From Comamonadaceae bacterium (GTDB lineage Bacteria > Pseudomonadota > Gammaproteobacteria > Burkholderiales > Burkholderiaceae_C): a stretch of 64,000 nt of DNA. Shown here piece by piece: positions 17,703 through 26,343 of the stretch (position 1 is its first letter; every line of letters starts with the position of its first letter). The notes below the pieces were generated by a model that made no database searches, was not told where the DNA came from, and was given only the letters and a program-made list of their open reading frames with translations. The stretch covers positions 1-64,000 of the forward strand of contig CANCER010000004.1 in the NCBI GenBank assembly GCA_947375135.1, read 5' to 3'. The translations under genes were made by a program, and so were the position numbers.

Positions 17703-18542
17703 CTAAGCCAGTTGCAGCGGCAACGTTGGGCATTCCAGCCCAAGCCAGCGATGTACCGCCGACTCCAACAGGCCCACACTGCCTGTGGAATAGAACATCG
17801 GCGCATGCGCGGTCTGCGTTGCGGGGTCTGTCGCCAGGGCGCCAGGTTGAATTTTTTCCAGCAGGCGCCGGGTTTGGCGGGCCACCGGCAGGCCACCTTC
17901 CATCAGGCTGACTTGGACACCGACCAGGGTTGTCAGCTCCAGCGCGGCAAAGGCATAGTGGGTGCAGCCCAGCACCAGGCAGTCCATCTCCCCCTCAGCG
18001 TTGCCAAAGTGCCCCATGGTGTGCGTGTATTCCATGCACAGTGCCAGGGTTCTCTCTGCATCTGATCGCTCAATCGCATCGGCCAGGCCATCGCAGGCTT
18101 GCAACACAAAGGTTGCGCTGCCGTGCAGGCTTTCCAGCAGCTTGCGAAATTTCTCACTGTTCAGGGTGCCGCGCGTGGCCATCACACCAATGACGCCGGT
18201 CTTGCTCAGAGCAGCGGCGGGTTTGAGGGCCGGTTCGATGCCAATGATGGGTAGCTCGGGGTAGGCCGCTCGCAGCGTGTGAATGGCAGCGGCGGTAGCC
18301 GTGTTGCAGGCCACAACCAGTGCCTTGATACCGTGGCTGGCAATCAGGTAGTCCGCAATCGCATGCGAGCGCTTCAACACGTGCGCATCGTCGCGCTCGC
18401 CATAGGGTGCGTGCCCGTTGTCCGCCACATAGACAAAGCGCTCCAGCGGCAACTCTGCTTGCAGCGCACGCAGCACACTCAAGCCCCCCACACCGCTGTC
18501 AAAGACACCGATCGGGAGGATGTTGCCTGCTGCTGGGTTCAA
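17703..18542 (-). CDS. murI: Glutamate racemase
   Basis: The 279-residue enzyme makes D-glutamate for peptidoglycan. IGVFDSGVGG (residues 11-20) gives the catalytic Asp-Ser. VACNTATAAAI and LGCTHY supply the two catalytic cysteines. It lies 5 bp downstream of the fumarase gene on the same strand, so the two are almost certainly co-transcribed. Confidence 0.95.
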   Translation of the reverse strand: MNPAAGNILPIGVFDSGVGGLSVLRALQAELPLERFVYVADNGHAPYGERDDAHVLKRSHAIADYLIASHGIKALVVACNTATAAAIHTLRAAYPELPIIGIEPALKPAAALSKTGVIGVMATRGTLNSEKFRKLLESLHGSATFVLQACDGLADAIERSDAERTLALCMEYTHTMGHFGNAEGEMDCLVLGCTHYAFAALELTTLVGVQVSLMEGGLPVARQTRRLLEKIQPGALATDPATQTAHAPMFYSTGSVGLLESAVHRWLGLECPTLPLQLA

Positions 18543-18547
18543 GGGAC

Positions 18548-20101
18548 TTAGCGCGATGTCACCGGAATATTTTTGAACTCACCGGTGGCTATTTTCTTCT
18601 GCCATTCGGCCGGGCCTGTGATGTGGGCGCTGGTTCCCCCGGCATCCACAGCCACCGTCACCGGCATGTCGACTACATCGAATTCATAAATAGCTTCCAT
18701 GCCCAGGTCGGCAAAGCCCACCACCTTGGCATGCTTGATGGCCTTGCTGACCAGGTAGGCGGCGCCGCCCACGGCCATCAGGTAGGCACTCTTGTGCTTC
18801 TTGATGGCCTCGATGGCGACCGGGCCACGCTCGGCCTTTCCCACCATAGAGATCAGGCCGGTTTGCGACAACATCATTTCGGTAAAGCCATCCATGCGGG
18901 TGGCAGTCGTCGGGCCGGCAGGTCCCACGGCTTCGCCAGCCACCGGGTCGACCGGGCCGACGTAGTAAATCACCCGGTTGGTGAAGTCCACCGGCAGCGG
19001 CTCGCCCTTGGCCAGCATGCCCTGGATGCGCTTGTGCGCAGCGTCGCGGCCGGTCAGCATCTTGCCGTTGAGCAGCAGGGTGTCGCCCGGCTTCCAGCTA
19101 GCTACTTCTTCTTTGGTCAGGGTGTTGAGGTCGACCTTTTTGCTCTTCACATAATCGGGCGTCCAGTTCACGTTGGGCCACAGGTCCAGGCTGGGCGGTG
19201 TCAGGTACACCGGGCCGGAGCCGTCCATCACAAAGTGGGCGTGGCGGGTGGCGGCGCAGTTGGGGATCATGGCCACGGGCTTGCTGGCCGCGTGGGTGGG
19301 GTACATCTTGATCTTGATGTCCAGCACCGTGGTCAGGCCGCCCAGGCCTTGGGCGCCAATGCCCAGCGCGTTGACCTTCTCGAACAGTTCCAGGCGCAGC
19401 TGCTCGGTTTGTGTCAGCGCCGCGCCGCTGGAGGATTTGGCCTGCAACTCGTACATGTCCAGATCATCCATCAGGCTTTCCTTGGCCATCAGAACCGCCT
19501 TTTCCGCGGTGCCGCCAATGCCTATGCCCAGCATGCCGGGCGGGCACCAGCCGGCACCCATGGTCGGCACGGTTTTCAGCACCCAGTCGACCACCGAGTC
19601 GCCGGGGTTGAGCATGATCATCTTGCTCTTATTCTCCGAGCCGCCGCCTTTGGCAGCCACGGTCACTTCCACGGTGTTGCCGGGGACGATCTCGGTAAAG
19701 ATGACCGCGGGCGTGTTGTCCTTGGTGTTCTTGCGCAGGAACTCGGGGTCGGCCACCACGCTGGCACGCAGGGTGTTGTCGGGGTGGTTGTAACCCTGGC
19801 GCACGCCCTCGTTGATGGCGTCGTCCAGGCTGCCGGTAAAGCCTTCCCAGCGGATGTCCATGCCGACTTTGAGGAACACGTTGACAATGCCGGTGTCCTG
19901 GCAGATCGGGCGGTGGCCGGTGGCGCTCATTTTGCTGTTGGTAAGGATCTGGGCAATCGCGTCCTTGGCGGCAGGGCTTTGCTCGCGCTCGTAGGCACGT
20001 GCCAGGTGGGCGATGTAGTCGGCAGGGTGGTAGTAGCTGATGTATTGCAACGCGGCAGCAACGGATTCGATCAGGTCAGCCTGGCGGATGGATGTGGTCA
20101 T
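18548..20101 (-). CDS. fumA: Fumarate hydratase, class I (iron-sulphur type)
   Basis: The 517-residue protein is an oxygen-sensitive [4Fe-4S] hydratase converting fumarate to malate. RPICQDTG, NCAATRHAHFVMDG and GWCPPGMLGIGIGG carry the three cluster cysteines of class I fumarases. The C-terminal domain holds AGPTTATRMDGF. Related L(+)-tartrate dehydratases share these motifs, but the single-chain length and SKAIKHAKVVGFADLGMEAI fit fumarase. It is divergent from acs and followed by murI. Confidence 0.92.
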   Translation of the reverse strand: MTTSIRQADLIESVAAALQYISYYHPADYIAHLARAYEREQSPAAKDAIAQILTNSKMSATGHRPICQDTGIVNVFLKVGMDIRWEGFTGSLDDAINEGVRQGYNHPDNTLRASVVADPEFLRKNTKDNTPAVIFTEIVPGNTVEVTVAAKGGGSENKSKMIMLNPGDSVVDWVLKTVPTMGAGWCPPGMLGIGIGGTAEKAVLMAKESLMDDLDMYELQAKSSSGAALTQTEQLRLELFEKVNALGIGAQGLGGLTTVLDIKIKMYPTHAASKPVAMIPNCAATRHAHFVMDGSGPVYLTPPSLDLWPNVNWTPDYVKSKKVDLNTLTKEEVASWKPGDTLLLNGKMLTGRDAAHKRIQGMLAKGEPLPVDFTNRVIYYVGPVDPVAGEAVGPAGPTTATRMDGFTEMMLSQTGLISMVGKAERGPVAIEAIKKHKSAYLMAVGGAAYLVSKAIKHAKVVGFADLGMEAIYEFDVVDMPVTVAVDAGGTSAHITGPAEWQKKIATGEFKNIPVTSR

Positions 20102-20264
20102 GTTCGGTATGGAGGGGGAGAGTGATTGATCTACCGCAGGAGTTTAGCCATTCCGCCCCACGTCCAACTGACAAGCGCAGCGCACCGGGGTATCAGTCAG
20201 TGATGTGTAAGTGCGTGGCACCAACATCCGCGCAGTTTTTGATTCAACCGAGGAGACTCTCTAC

Positions 20265-22259
20265 ATGACGACAACGAACGCAAGCGAAAGCACTGCAACC
20301 CTTCTTAACGTTTATCTGCCCAGCGCAGAATTCGTCAAGAACGCCGCCATCCCCAGCATGGCCGCTTACGACGCCCTTTGTAAGGAAGCCGAGACCGACT
20401 ACGAAGGCTATTGGGGTCGTTTGGCCAATGAATTTCTGAGCTGGAAAGAGCCCTTCACCCAGGTGCTGGACGAAAGCGACGCTCCCTTCTTTAAATGGTT
20501 TGCCGATGGCAAGCTCAATGCCTCCTACAACTGCCTGGACCGCAACGTCGAAAAGGGCCTTGGCAACAAGACAGCCATCATTTTTGAGGCCGACGGCGGC
20601 GAAGTCACCAAGATCACCTACAAGGCACTGCTGGACAAGGTCAGCCAGATCGCCAACGGCCTGCGCGGCATGGGCATCAAAAAGGGTGACCGCGTGGTCA
20701 TCTACATCTCCATGTCCATCGACGGTGTTGCCGCCATGCAGGCCTGCGCCCGTATCGGCGCCACCCACTCCGTGGTGTTCGGCGGCTTCTCGGCCCAGTC
20801 CCTGCGCGACCGCATTGAAGACACCGGCGCCGTGGCCGTGATTACTGCTGACCACCAGGTTCGCGGCGGCAAGCTCCTGCCCCTGAAATCCATCGTTGAT
20901 GAGGCCCTGACTCTGGGTGGATGCGAATCGGTCAAGAACGTACTGGTGGTCAAGCGCAGCGGTTCCGCCATCGCCATGACCGAAGGCCGCGACACCTGGA
21001 TGGACGACGTTGTTGCCGGCCAGTCCCTGCTGTGCGACCCAGAGTGGGTCGAAGCCGAGCACCCCCTGTTCCTGCTGTACACCTCCGGCTCCACCGGCAA
21101 GCCCAAGGGTGTGCAACACTCCACCGGCGGCTACCTGCTGCACGCCGCCCTGACCACGAAGTGGACCTTCGATTTGAAGGCTGACGATGTGTTCTGGTGC
21201 ACGGCCGACATCGGCTGGGTCACCGGCCACACCTACATCACCTACGGCCCTCTGGCCCTGGGCGGTACCGAGATCGTGTTTGAAGGCGTGCCCACTTACC
21301 CGGACGCCGGTCGTTTCTGGAAGATGATTCAGGACCACAAGTGCACCGTGTTCTACACCGCACCCACGGCCATCCGCTCGCTGATCAAGGCGGCCGAAGC
21401 CAAGGACGAAGTGCATCCCAAGAGCTATGACCTGAGCAGCCTGCGTTTGCTGGGTTCGGTGGGCGAGCCCATCAACCCCGCCGCGTGGGAGTGGTACTAC
21501 AAGCATGTGGGCGGCAGCCGTTGCCCCATCGTCGACACTTTCTGGCAAACCGAAACTGGTGGTCACATGATCACCCCCATGCCCGGTGCCACGCCTATGG
21601 TTCCGGGAAGCTGCACGCTGCCTTTCCCGGGCATCATGGCAGCCATCGTGGACGAAACCGGCAAGGACGTTCCCAATGGCCAGGGCGGTATCCTGGTTGT
21701 CAAGCGCCCATGGCCTTCCATGATCCGCAACATCTGGGGTGACCCCGAGCGTTTCAAGAAGAGCTACTACCCTGACGACTTCAAGGGCAAGTACTACCTG
21801 GCTGGCGACGGCGCGATCCGTGATGAGAAGTCCGGTTACTTCACCATCACCGGCCGTATCGATGACGTGCTGAACGTGTCCGGCCACCGCATGGGCACCA
21901 TGGAAATCGAATCCGCTCTGGTGAGCTACACCGAACTGGTCGCCGAAGCCGCTGTGGTCGGTCGTCCCGATGACACCACCGGTGAAGCCGTCTGCGCTTT
22001 CGTGGTGCTCAAGCGTTCGCTGCCTATGGGTGACGAGGCCAAGGCCATTGCCAAACTGCTGCGCGACCACGTGGGCAAGGAAATCGGACCGATTGCCAAG
22101 CCCAAGGACATCCGCTTCGGTGAGAACCTTCCCAAGACCCGTTCCGGCAAGATCATGCGCCGCCTGCTGCGCTCGATCGCCAAGAACGAAGCCATTACCC
22201 AGGACACCTCGACCCTGGAAAATCCGGCGATTCTGGACCAGTTGGGCCAAGCCTACTGA
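20265..22259 (+). CDS. acs: Acetyl-CoA synthetase
   Basis: The 664-residue AMP-forming ligase activates acetate to acetyl-Co[20 protein letters not shown] is the P-loop-like ATP motif. The [15 protein letters not shown] segment binds acetate, and [11 protein letters not shown] holds the catalytic lysine that is acetylated in homologues. The ATG at 20265 has AGGAG 9 bp upstream; the longer reading from 20211 is unlikely. A strong terminator follows. Confidence 0.97.
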   Translation: MTTTNASESTATLLNVYLPSAEFVKNAAIPSMAAYDALCKEAETDYEGYWGRLANEFLSWKEPFTQVLDESDAPFFKWFADGKLNASYNCLDRNVEKGLGNKTAIIFEADGGEVTKITYKALLDKVSQIANGLRGMGIKKGDRVVIYISMSIDGVAAMQACARIGATHSVVFGGFSAQSLRDRIEDTGAVAVITADHQVRGGKLLPLKSIVDEALTLGGCESVKNVLVVKRSGSAIAMTEGRDTWMDDVVAGQSLLCDPEWVEAEHPLFLLYTSGSTGKPKGVQHSTGGYLLHAALTTKWTFDLKADDVFWCTADIGWVTGHTYITYGPLALGGTEIVFEGVPTYPDAGRFWKMIQDHKCTVFYTAPTAIRSLIKAAEAKDEVHPKSYDLSSLRLLGSVGEPINPAAWEWYYKHVGGSRCPIVDTFWQTETGGHMITPMPGATPMVPGSCTLPFPGIMAAIVDETGKDVPNGQGGILVVKRPWPSMIRNIWGDPERFKKSYYPDDFKGKYYLAGDGAIRDEKSGYFTITGRIDDVLNVSGHRMGTMEIESALVSYTELVAEAAVVGRPDDTTGEAVCAFVVLKRSLPMGDEAKAIAKLLRDHVGKEIGPIAKPKDIRFGENLPKTRSGKIMRRLLRSIAKNEAITQDTSTLENPAILDQLGQAY

Positions 22260-22276
22260 TCGGGCTTATCTGCCAA

Positions 22277-22305
22277 CAAAAAAGCCGCCTTCGGGCGGCT
22301 TTTTT
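22277..22305. terminator. Bidirectional terminator between acs and the cytochrome c gene
   Basis: GCCGCC (22284-22289) and GGCGGC (22294-22299) flank a TTCG tetraloop, with six A before and six T after. The symmetry lets it serve acs on the plus strand and the converging cytochrome gene on the minus strand. Confidence 0.93.
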
Positions 22306-22348
22306 GTGCCCCGGTCCCGGGCAGACAGGTGCCCGGTTGGAGCGTGAA

Positions 22349-22660
22349 TTACTGGCTAAGCACCCAGGCCACCAGTTTCTTGGCCTCGGACTCACTCACC
22401 TGCGGGTTGGATGGCATCTTCACCACGCCCCAGACGCCGCCACCGCCTTCCATCACCTTGGCCGCCAGGCGTGCTGGTGCGGCCTTGTCGCCACGGTATT
22501 TAGCGGCTACATCCTTGTAGGCGGGGCCCACCACTTTTTTGTCGATGTTGTGACAGGCCATGCAGTTTTTGGCGGTCGCCAGTGCCAGATCGGCAAGCGC
22601 TGGCAGGGGCAGCAGCGCACAGGCAGTGGCCAATAAGAGGGAGGGTACGCGGTGCTTCAT
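22349..22660 (-). CDS. Class I c-type cytochrome (c551/c8-like)
   Basis: The 103-residue protein has a signal peptide (about 1-23, ending PALA) and one haem-binding CMACH. The distal Met ligand is probably in KMPSNP, as in cytochromes c551/c8. It should be a soluble periplasmic electron carrier, possibly a donor to terminal oxidases. It converges on acs, with a shared terminator between them. Confidence 0.92.
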   Translation of the reverse strand: MKHRVPSLLLATACALLPLPALADLALATAKNCMACHNIDKKVVGPAYKDVAAKYRGDKAAPARLAAKVMEGGGGVWGVVKMPSNPQVSESEAKKLVAWVLSQ

Positions 22661-22752
22661 GGCTCACTCCGGATTGGATTACAGTTGGATTACACAATTG
22701 TAGGGATGGCGCCGGACCATGCGGCCGTACCCCAAGTCTATTGGAGCACCTT

Positions 22753-22998
22753 ATGTATTTTGTTGGCTTGGGTTTGGTGCTGATGACCATGAAATACCTG
22801 GAGTTCGGACCGGTAGCCCATCTGTCGTGGGTCTGGGTGCTATCACCCTTTGTCATGGCTGTCGTTTGGTGGGCCTGGTCGGATGCTGCCGGCTACACCA
22901 GGAAGCGCGCCATGCAGCGCGAGTCCGAGCGCAAGAACGCGCGCATAGACCGTAACCGCGCAAATACAGGCAGGATGGTTAAGGGCAGGAAAAGTTAA
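22753..22998 (+). CDS. Small Trp-rich membrane protein (TIGR04438-like)
   Basis: The 81-residue protein starts [20 protein letters not shown]. It has two hydrophobic segments (about 2-14 and 24-44; the second holds WVWVLSPF and VVWWAWSD) and a very basic C-terminal tail ([20 protein letters not shown]). I recognise it as the small Trp-rich family common in Burkholderiales. Its function is unknown. The ATG at 22753 is chosen because the upstream extension runs antisense through the cytochrome gene. Confidence 0.75.
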   Translation: MYFVGLGLVLMTMKYLEFGPVAHLSWVWVLSPFVMAVVWWAWSDAAGYTRKRAMQRESERKNARIDRNRANTGRMVKGRKS

Positions 22999-23099
22999 AA
23001 AGGGTTCTTCGAATCAGCAGCCCTGTTGATGGGCATGCCTTGGTTGGCAGTTGGCCCTCACGCCCAATAGGGGCCGTCGGCGCGTGCACAATGTCGGCC

Positions 23100-23921
23100 A
23101 TGTTGATACATCCTCAAATTGACCCCGTGGCCCTTCAGATAGGCCCCTTGTCGGTGCACTGGTACGGTCTGACCTACCTGGTGGCATTTGGCCTCTTCAT
23201 GTTTTTGGGCAGCAGGCGGTTGCGCCACCAGCCTTATTCTGCGATGAGGGGGGCATCTGCCTGGACTTACAAGGACGTGGAGGACTTTCTCTTCATGGGT
23301 GTGATGGGCGTGGTGCTGGGCGGGCGTATAGGTTATTGCCTGTTTTACAAGCCCGGCTATTACGCCAGCCATCCGCTGGAAGTGCTCTTCGTCTGGCAAG
23401 GCGGCATGAGCTTTCACGGTGGCATGCTGGGCGTGGTGGCTTCCATGGTCTGGTTTGCGCGCTCGCGCGGCCGGTCGTTCTGGCAGGTGGCTGATTTTGT
23501 GGCGCCTTGTGTTCCGACCGGGCTGGCTTCGGGCCGCGTCGGTAACTTCATCAATGGAGAACTGTGGGGCCGTGTGGCCGACCCTTCCTTGCCGTGGGCC
23601 ATGGTGTTTCGGGGTGCGGGGGATGCGCCACGCCACCCCTCACAGGTGTACCAGTTCCTGATGGAAGGGCTGCTGCTGTTTGCGCTGCTCTGGTGGTACG
23701 CGCGCACAGCGCCGCAACAGGGCCGGGTGGCGGCAGCGTTTCTTTTCGGCTATGGCGTGTTCCGTTTTATTGCGGAGTTCTTCCGCGAGCCCGATGCACA
23801 TCTGGGACTGTTGTCCCTGGGCATGAGCATGGGGCAGTGGCTTTGCGTTCCCATGATCTTGGGGGGCGCTGGCCTATGGCTGTACTTTGGCAGGGGTGCC
23901 AAGACAAGCCTGGCGCGCTAG
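23100..23921 (+). CDS. lgt: Prolipoprotein diacylglyceryl transferase
   Basis: The 273-residue inner-membrane enzyme transfers diacylglycerol to the lipobox cysteine of prolipoproteins. The Lgt signature appears as [14 protein letters not shown]. The N-terminus [15 protein letters not shown] and the multiple membrane segments fit the family. A start at 23091 (three residues longer) is possible. It is followed 3 bp later by a crotonase gene. Confidence 0.95.
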   Translation: MLIHPQIDPVALQIGPLSVHWYGLTYLVAFGLFMFLGSRRLRHQPYSAMRGASAWTYKDVEDFLFMGVMGVVLGGRIGYCLFYKPGYYASHPLEVLFVWQGGMSFHGGMLGVVASMVWFARSRGRSFWQVADFVAPCVPTGLASGRVGNFINGELWGRVADPSLPWAMVFRGAGDAPRHPSQVYQFLMEGLLLFALLWWYARTAPQQGRVAAAFLFGYGVFRFIAEFFREPDAHLGLLSLGMSMGQWLCVPMILGGAGLWLYFGRGAKTSLAR

Positions 23922-23924
23922 GCC

Positions 23925-24686
23925 ATGGAAGTCGATGCAGGCATCACGGTCCAACGCCAGGAATCCATCAGCACCGTGGTGCTGAACAGCCCAGACAAAC
24001 TCAATGCCATGTCGCGCTCCATGTGGCGCGACCTGAAGGCGGCATTTCTGGAGATTCAAGCCGACAGCGCCATCCGTTGCGTGGTGCTGCGCGGTGCCGG
24101 TTCGCATTTCTGCGCCGGCGGTGACATTGCCGAGTACCCGGACTTCCGGTTTGATGAGGCCGCGCTGCGCCGCTTTCACGAAGACGAGGTGTGGGGTGCC
24201 TTGGCCGCCATGCTCGCCTGCGATGTGCCCATCGTGGCGCAGATTCAAGGCGTGTGCATGGGGGCCGGTGTGGAGATTGCCAGCGCCTGTGACCTGCGTA
24301 TGGCTGCAGAAGATTCCCAATTCGGTGCGCCGATTGCGCGCCTGGGTTTTCCCATGGCTGCGCGTGAAGCCGCTTTGGTGAGTGGCGCAGTGGGTGAGAT
24401 GACGGCGCGTGCCATGCTGTTGGCAGCGGAAGTGTTTCCGGCTTCGCATATGGCTACGCAGGGCTTTTTGACCCGCGTGACGCCGCGAGCCGAACTGGAA
24501 AAGGTCTGCCTGGCCACGGCACAACGCATTGCCGGCCTGGCACCTCAGGCTGCGCGGCTGAACAAGCAAACCCTGCGTGCCGTGAAGAGGGGTGCCGACA
24601 TCGACAACCCCTACGGTTATGCCACCAGCGCGGAGCACCAGGAGGGCATCAGTGCCTTCATCGCCAAGCGCAAACCCAACTTTTAA
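23925..24686 (+). CDS. Enoyl-CoA hydratase/isomerase family protein (crotonase fold), one catalytic Glu missing
   Basis: The 253-residue crotonase-fold protein has GAGSHFCAGGDIAEYP (CoA/oxyanion region) and MGAGVEIASACDLR (Glu117). In classical hydratases a second Glu follows in the F-G-x-P-E motif; here it reads FGAPIARLG, with Ile in that position. The protein may therefore catalyse isomerisation, hydrolysis or another crotonase reaction. It sits between lgt and matB, 18 bp before the latter, so it may act on a malonyl-type or short acyl-CoA. Confidence 0.85.
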   Translation: MEVDAGITVQRQESISTVVLNSPDKLNAMSRSMWRDLKAAFLEIQADSAIRCVVLRGAGSHFCAGGDIAEYPDFRFDEAALRRFHEDEVWGALAAMLACDVPIVAQIQGVCMGAGVEIASACDLRMAAEDSQFGAPIARLGFPMAAREAALVSGAVGEMTARAMLLAAEVFPASHMATQGFLTRVTPRAELEKVCLATAQRIAGLAPQAARLNKQTLRAVKRGADIDNPYGYATSAEHQEGISAFIAKRKPNF

Positions 24687-24704
24687 ACATCCCCAGATCC
24701 AGCC

Positions 24705-26249
24705 ATGCAAGCCCACAAACCCCAGACCAATTTGTTCGCAGCCTTATGTGAAGGTTTCCCTGCCGACCTGCAGTCGGTCGCCGTGGAGGCCGACCACGGG
24801 CTGCGCTATTCCTGGCAGGACTTGCTCGACGCCAGTGCCATGCTTTCCAACTTGCTGGAGTCTCTGGAATTGCCGGCCGGTGCACGTATCGCGGTGCAGG
24901 TGGAAAAGTCGGTTGAGGCCCTGACGCTCTACCTGGCAACCCTGCGGGCCGGGCTGGTGTATTTGCCGCTCAACACAGCCTACCAAAGTGCCGAAATGGC
25001 TTACTTCATCGAAGATGCCAAACCTGCGGTCGTGGTGTGTTCGGGAATCAATTTCGGGTGGGTCAGCAAGCTGGCGTTCACGGCTGGCACCGCCTATGTC
25101 TTCACCTTGAATGACGACCGCAGTGGTTCGCTGCTGGATCGCGCGGCCGCTTTCAGTCGCAACCACCCGGTAGCCCAATCCGCGCCGGATGACCTGGCCG
25201 CCATCATTTACACCAGTGGCACTACCGGGCGCAGCAAAGGCGCCATGCTGTCCCATGGCAATCTGTTGAGCAATGCGCGCGTGCTGCAAAAAAAATGGGG
25301 TTGGCGCAGCGCTGCACAGGGGGGCGATGTGCTGATCCACGCGCTGCCTATCTTCCATGTGCATGGCCTGTTTGTAGCCATTCACGGCGCGCTGCTGAAC
25401 GGCAGCAAGATGATTTGGCTTGCCAAATTTGATCCGAAAACCGTGTTGCGTCATTTTGCGCACGCCACCGTGTTTATGGGCGTGCCCACGCTGTATGTGC
25501 GCCTGCTGGGCGAAAGCGGTTTGACGCGTCAGGTAGTCAATAATATGAGGCTGTTTATTTCAGGCTCGGCACCGCTGCTGATTGAGACCTTTACGGACTG
25601 GCAGACCCGCACCGGCCACACCATTCTGGAGCGTTATGGCATGAGCGAGACCATCATGCTCACCTCTAACCCGTATTTCGAGCAGGAAGGCGCGCGCATC
25701 GGCGGCACGGTGGGCCCCGCCTTGCCGGGTGTGCAATTGCGCGTCGTGGCGGATGACGGCCAGGTTCTCCCGGTTGGTGAAGTGGGCGGTGTTCAGGTCA
25801 AAGGCCCGGGTGTTTTTCAGGGCTACTGGAACATGCCGGAAAAGACGGCCGAAGAATTCACCGCCGACGGCTTCTTCAAGACCGGCGACGTCGGACGGGT
25901 GGATGCCCAGGGCTATGTGACGATCGTGGGGCGCAGCAAGGACCTGATCATCAGTGGCGGCTACAACGTCTACCCCGCCGAGATCGAGGGCTATATCAAT
26001 GCCCTGGCGGGCGTCGCCGAGAGTGCCGTCGTGGGCGTGCCGGATGCTGACTTTGGTGAGGTTGGTGTGGCGGTGGTAATCGCCAAGCCAGGGGTGGAGC
26101 TTGACCCAGGCGCGATCCTGGCGCAACTCAAGGCTACGCTGGCTAACTTCAAGATTCCCAAGCGCTGCTATGTGGTGAAAGAATTGCCGCGCAATGCCAT
26201 GGGCAAAGTACAAAAGAACCTGTTACGTGCCCAGTACCAGGCGGCATAA
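24705..26249 (+). CDS. matB: Malonyl-CoA synthetase-like acyl-CoA ligase
   Basis: The 514-residue AMP-forming ligase has IIYTSGTTGRSKGAMLSH (P-loop motif), HALPIFHVHGLFVAIHG (the dicarboxylate-binding pattern typical of MatB), ERYGMSETIM and the C-terminal GRSKDLIISGGYNVYPAEIE, with the catalytic Lys in PRNAMGKVQKN. MatB makes malonyl-CoA or methylmalonyl-CoA from the free acids. No malonyl-CoA decarboxylase gene is adjacent, so substrate choice is uncertain. Confidence 0.85.
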   Translation: MQAHKPQTNLFAALCEGFPADLQSVAVEADHGLRYSWQDLLDASAMLSNLLESLELPAGARIAVQVEKSVEALTLYLATLRAGLVYLPLNTAYQSAEMAYFIEDAKPAVVVCSGINFGWVSKLAFTAGTAYVFTLNDDRSGSLLDRAAAFSRNHPVAQSAPDDLAAIIYTSGTTGRSKGAMLSHGNLLSNARVLQKKWGWRSAAQGGDVLIHALPIFHVHGLFVAIHGALLNGSKMIWLAKFDPKTVLRHFAHATVFMGVPTLYVRLLGESGLTRQVVNNMRLFISGSAPLLIETFTDWQTRTGHTILERYGMSETIMLTSNPYFEQEGARIGGTVGPALPGVQLRVVADDGQVLPVGEVGGVQVKGPGVFQGYWNMPEKTAEEFTADGFFKTGDVGRVDAQGYVTIVGRSKDLIISGGYNVYPAEIEGYINALAGVAESAVVGVPDADFGEVGVAVVIAKPGVELDPGAILAQLKATLANFKIPKRCYVVKELPRNAMGKVQKNLLRAQYQAA

Positions 26250-26296
26250 GCCGCCTTTGAAAGCCACGGGCGCAAGCAGCGCAGGCCGGGTGTGAC

Positions 26297-26310
26297 TTGA
26301 TCTGAATCAA
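26297..26310. promoter_or_regulatory. FNR box upstream of ccoI
   Basis: TTGAT-CTGA-ATCAA is a perfect match to the FNR/Anr consensus TTGAT-N4-ATCAA. Its centre (26303.5) is only 40.5 bp before the ccoI ATG, so a normal -41.5 activator position would place transcription start at about the ATG itself. Confidence 0.85.
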
Positions 26311-26343
26311 GTCAACGTTTTGAATAGAGGGCACACTATCGAC

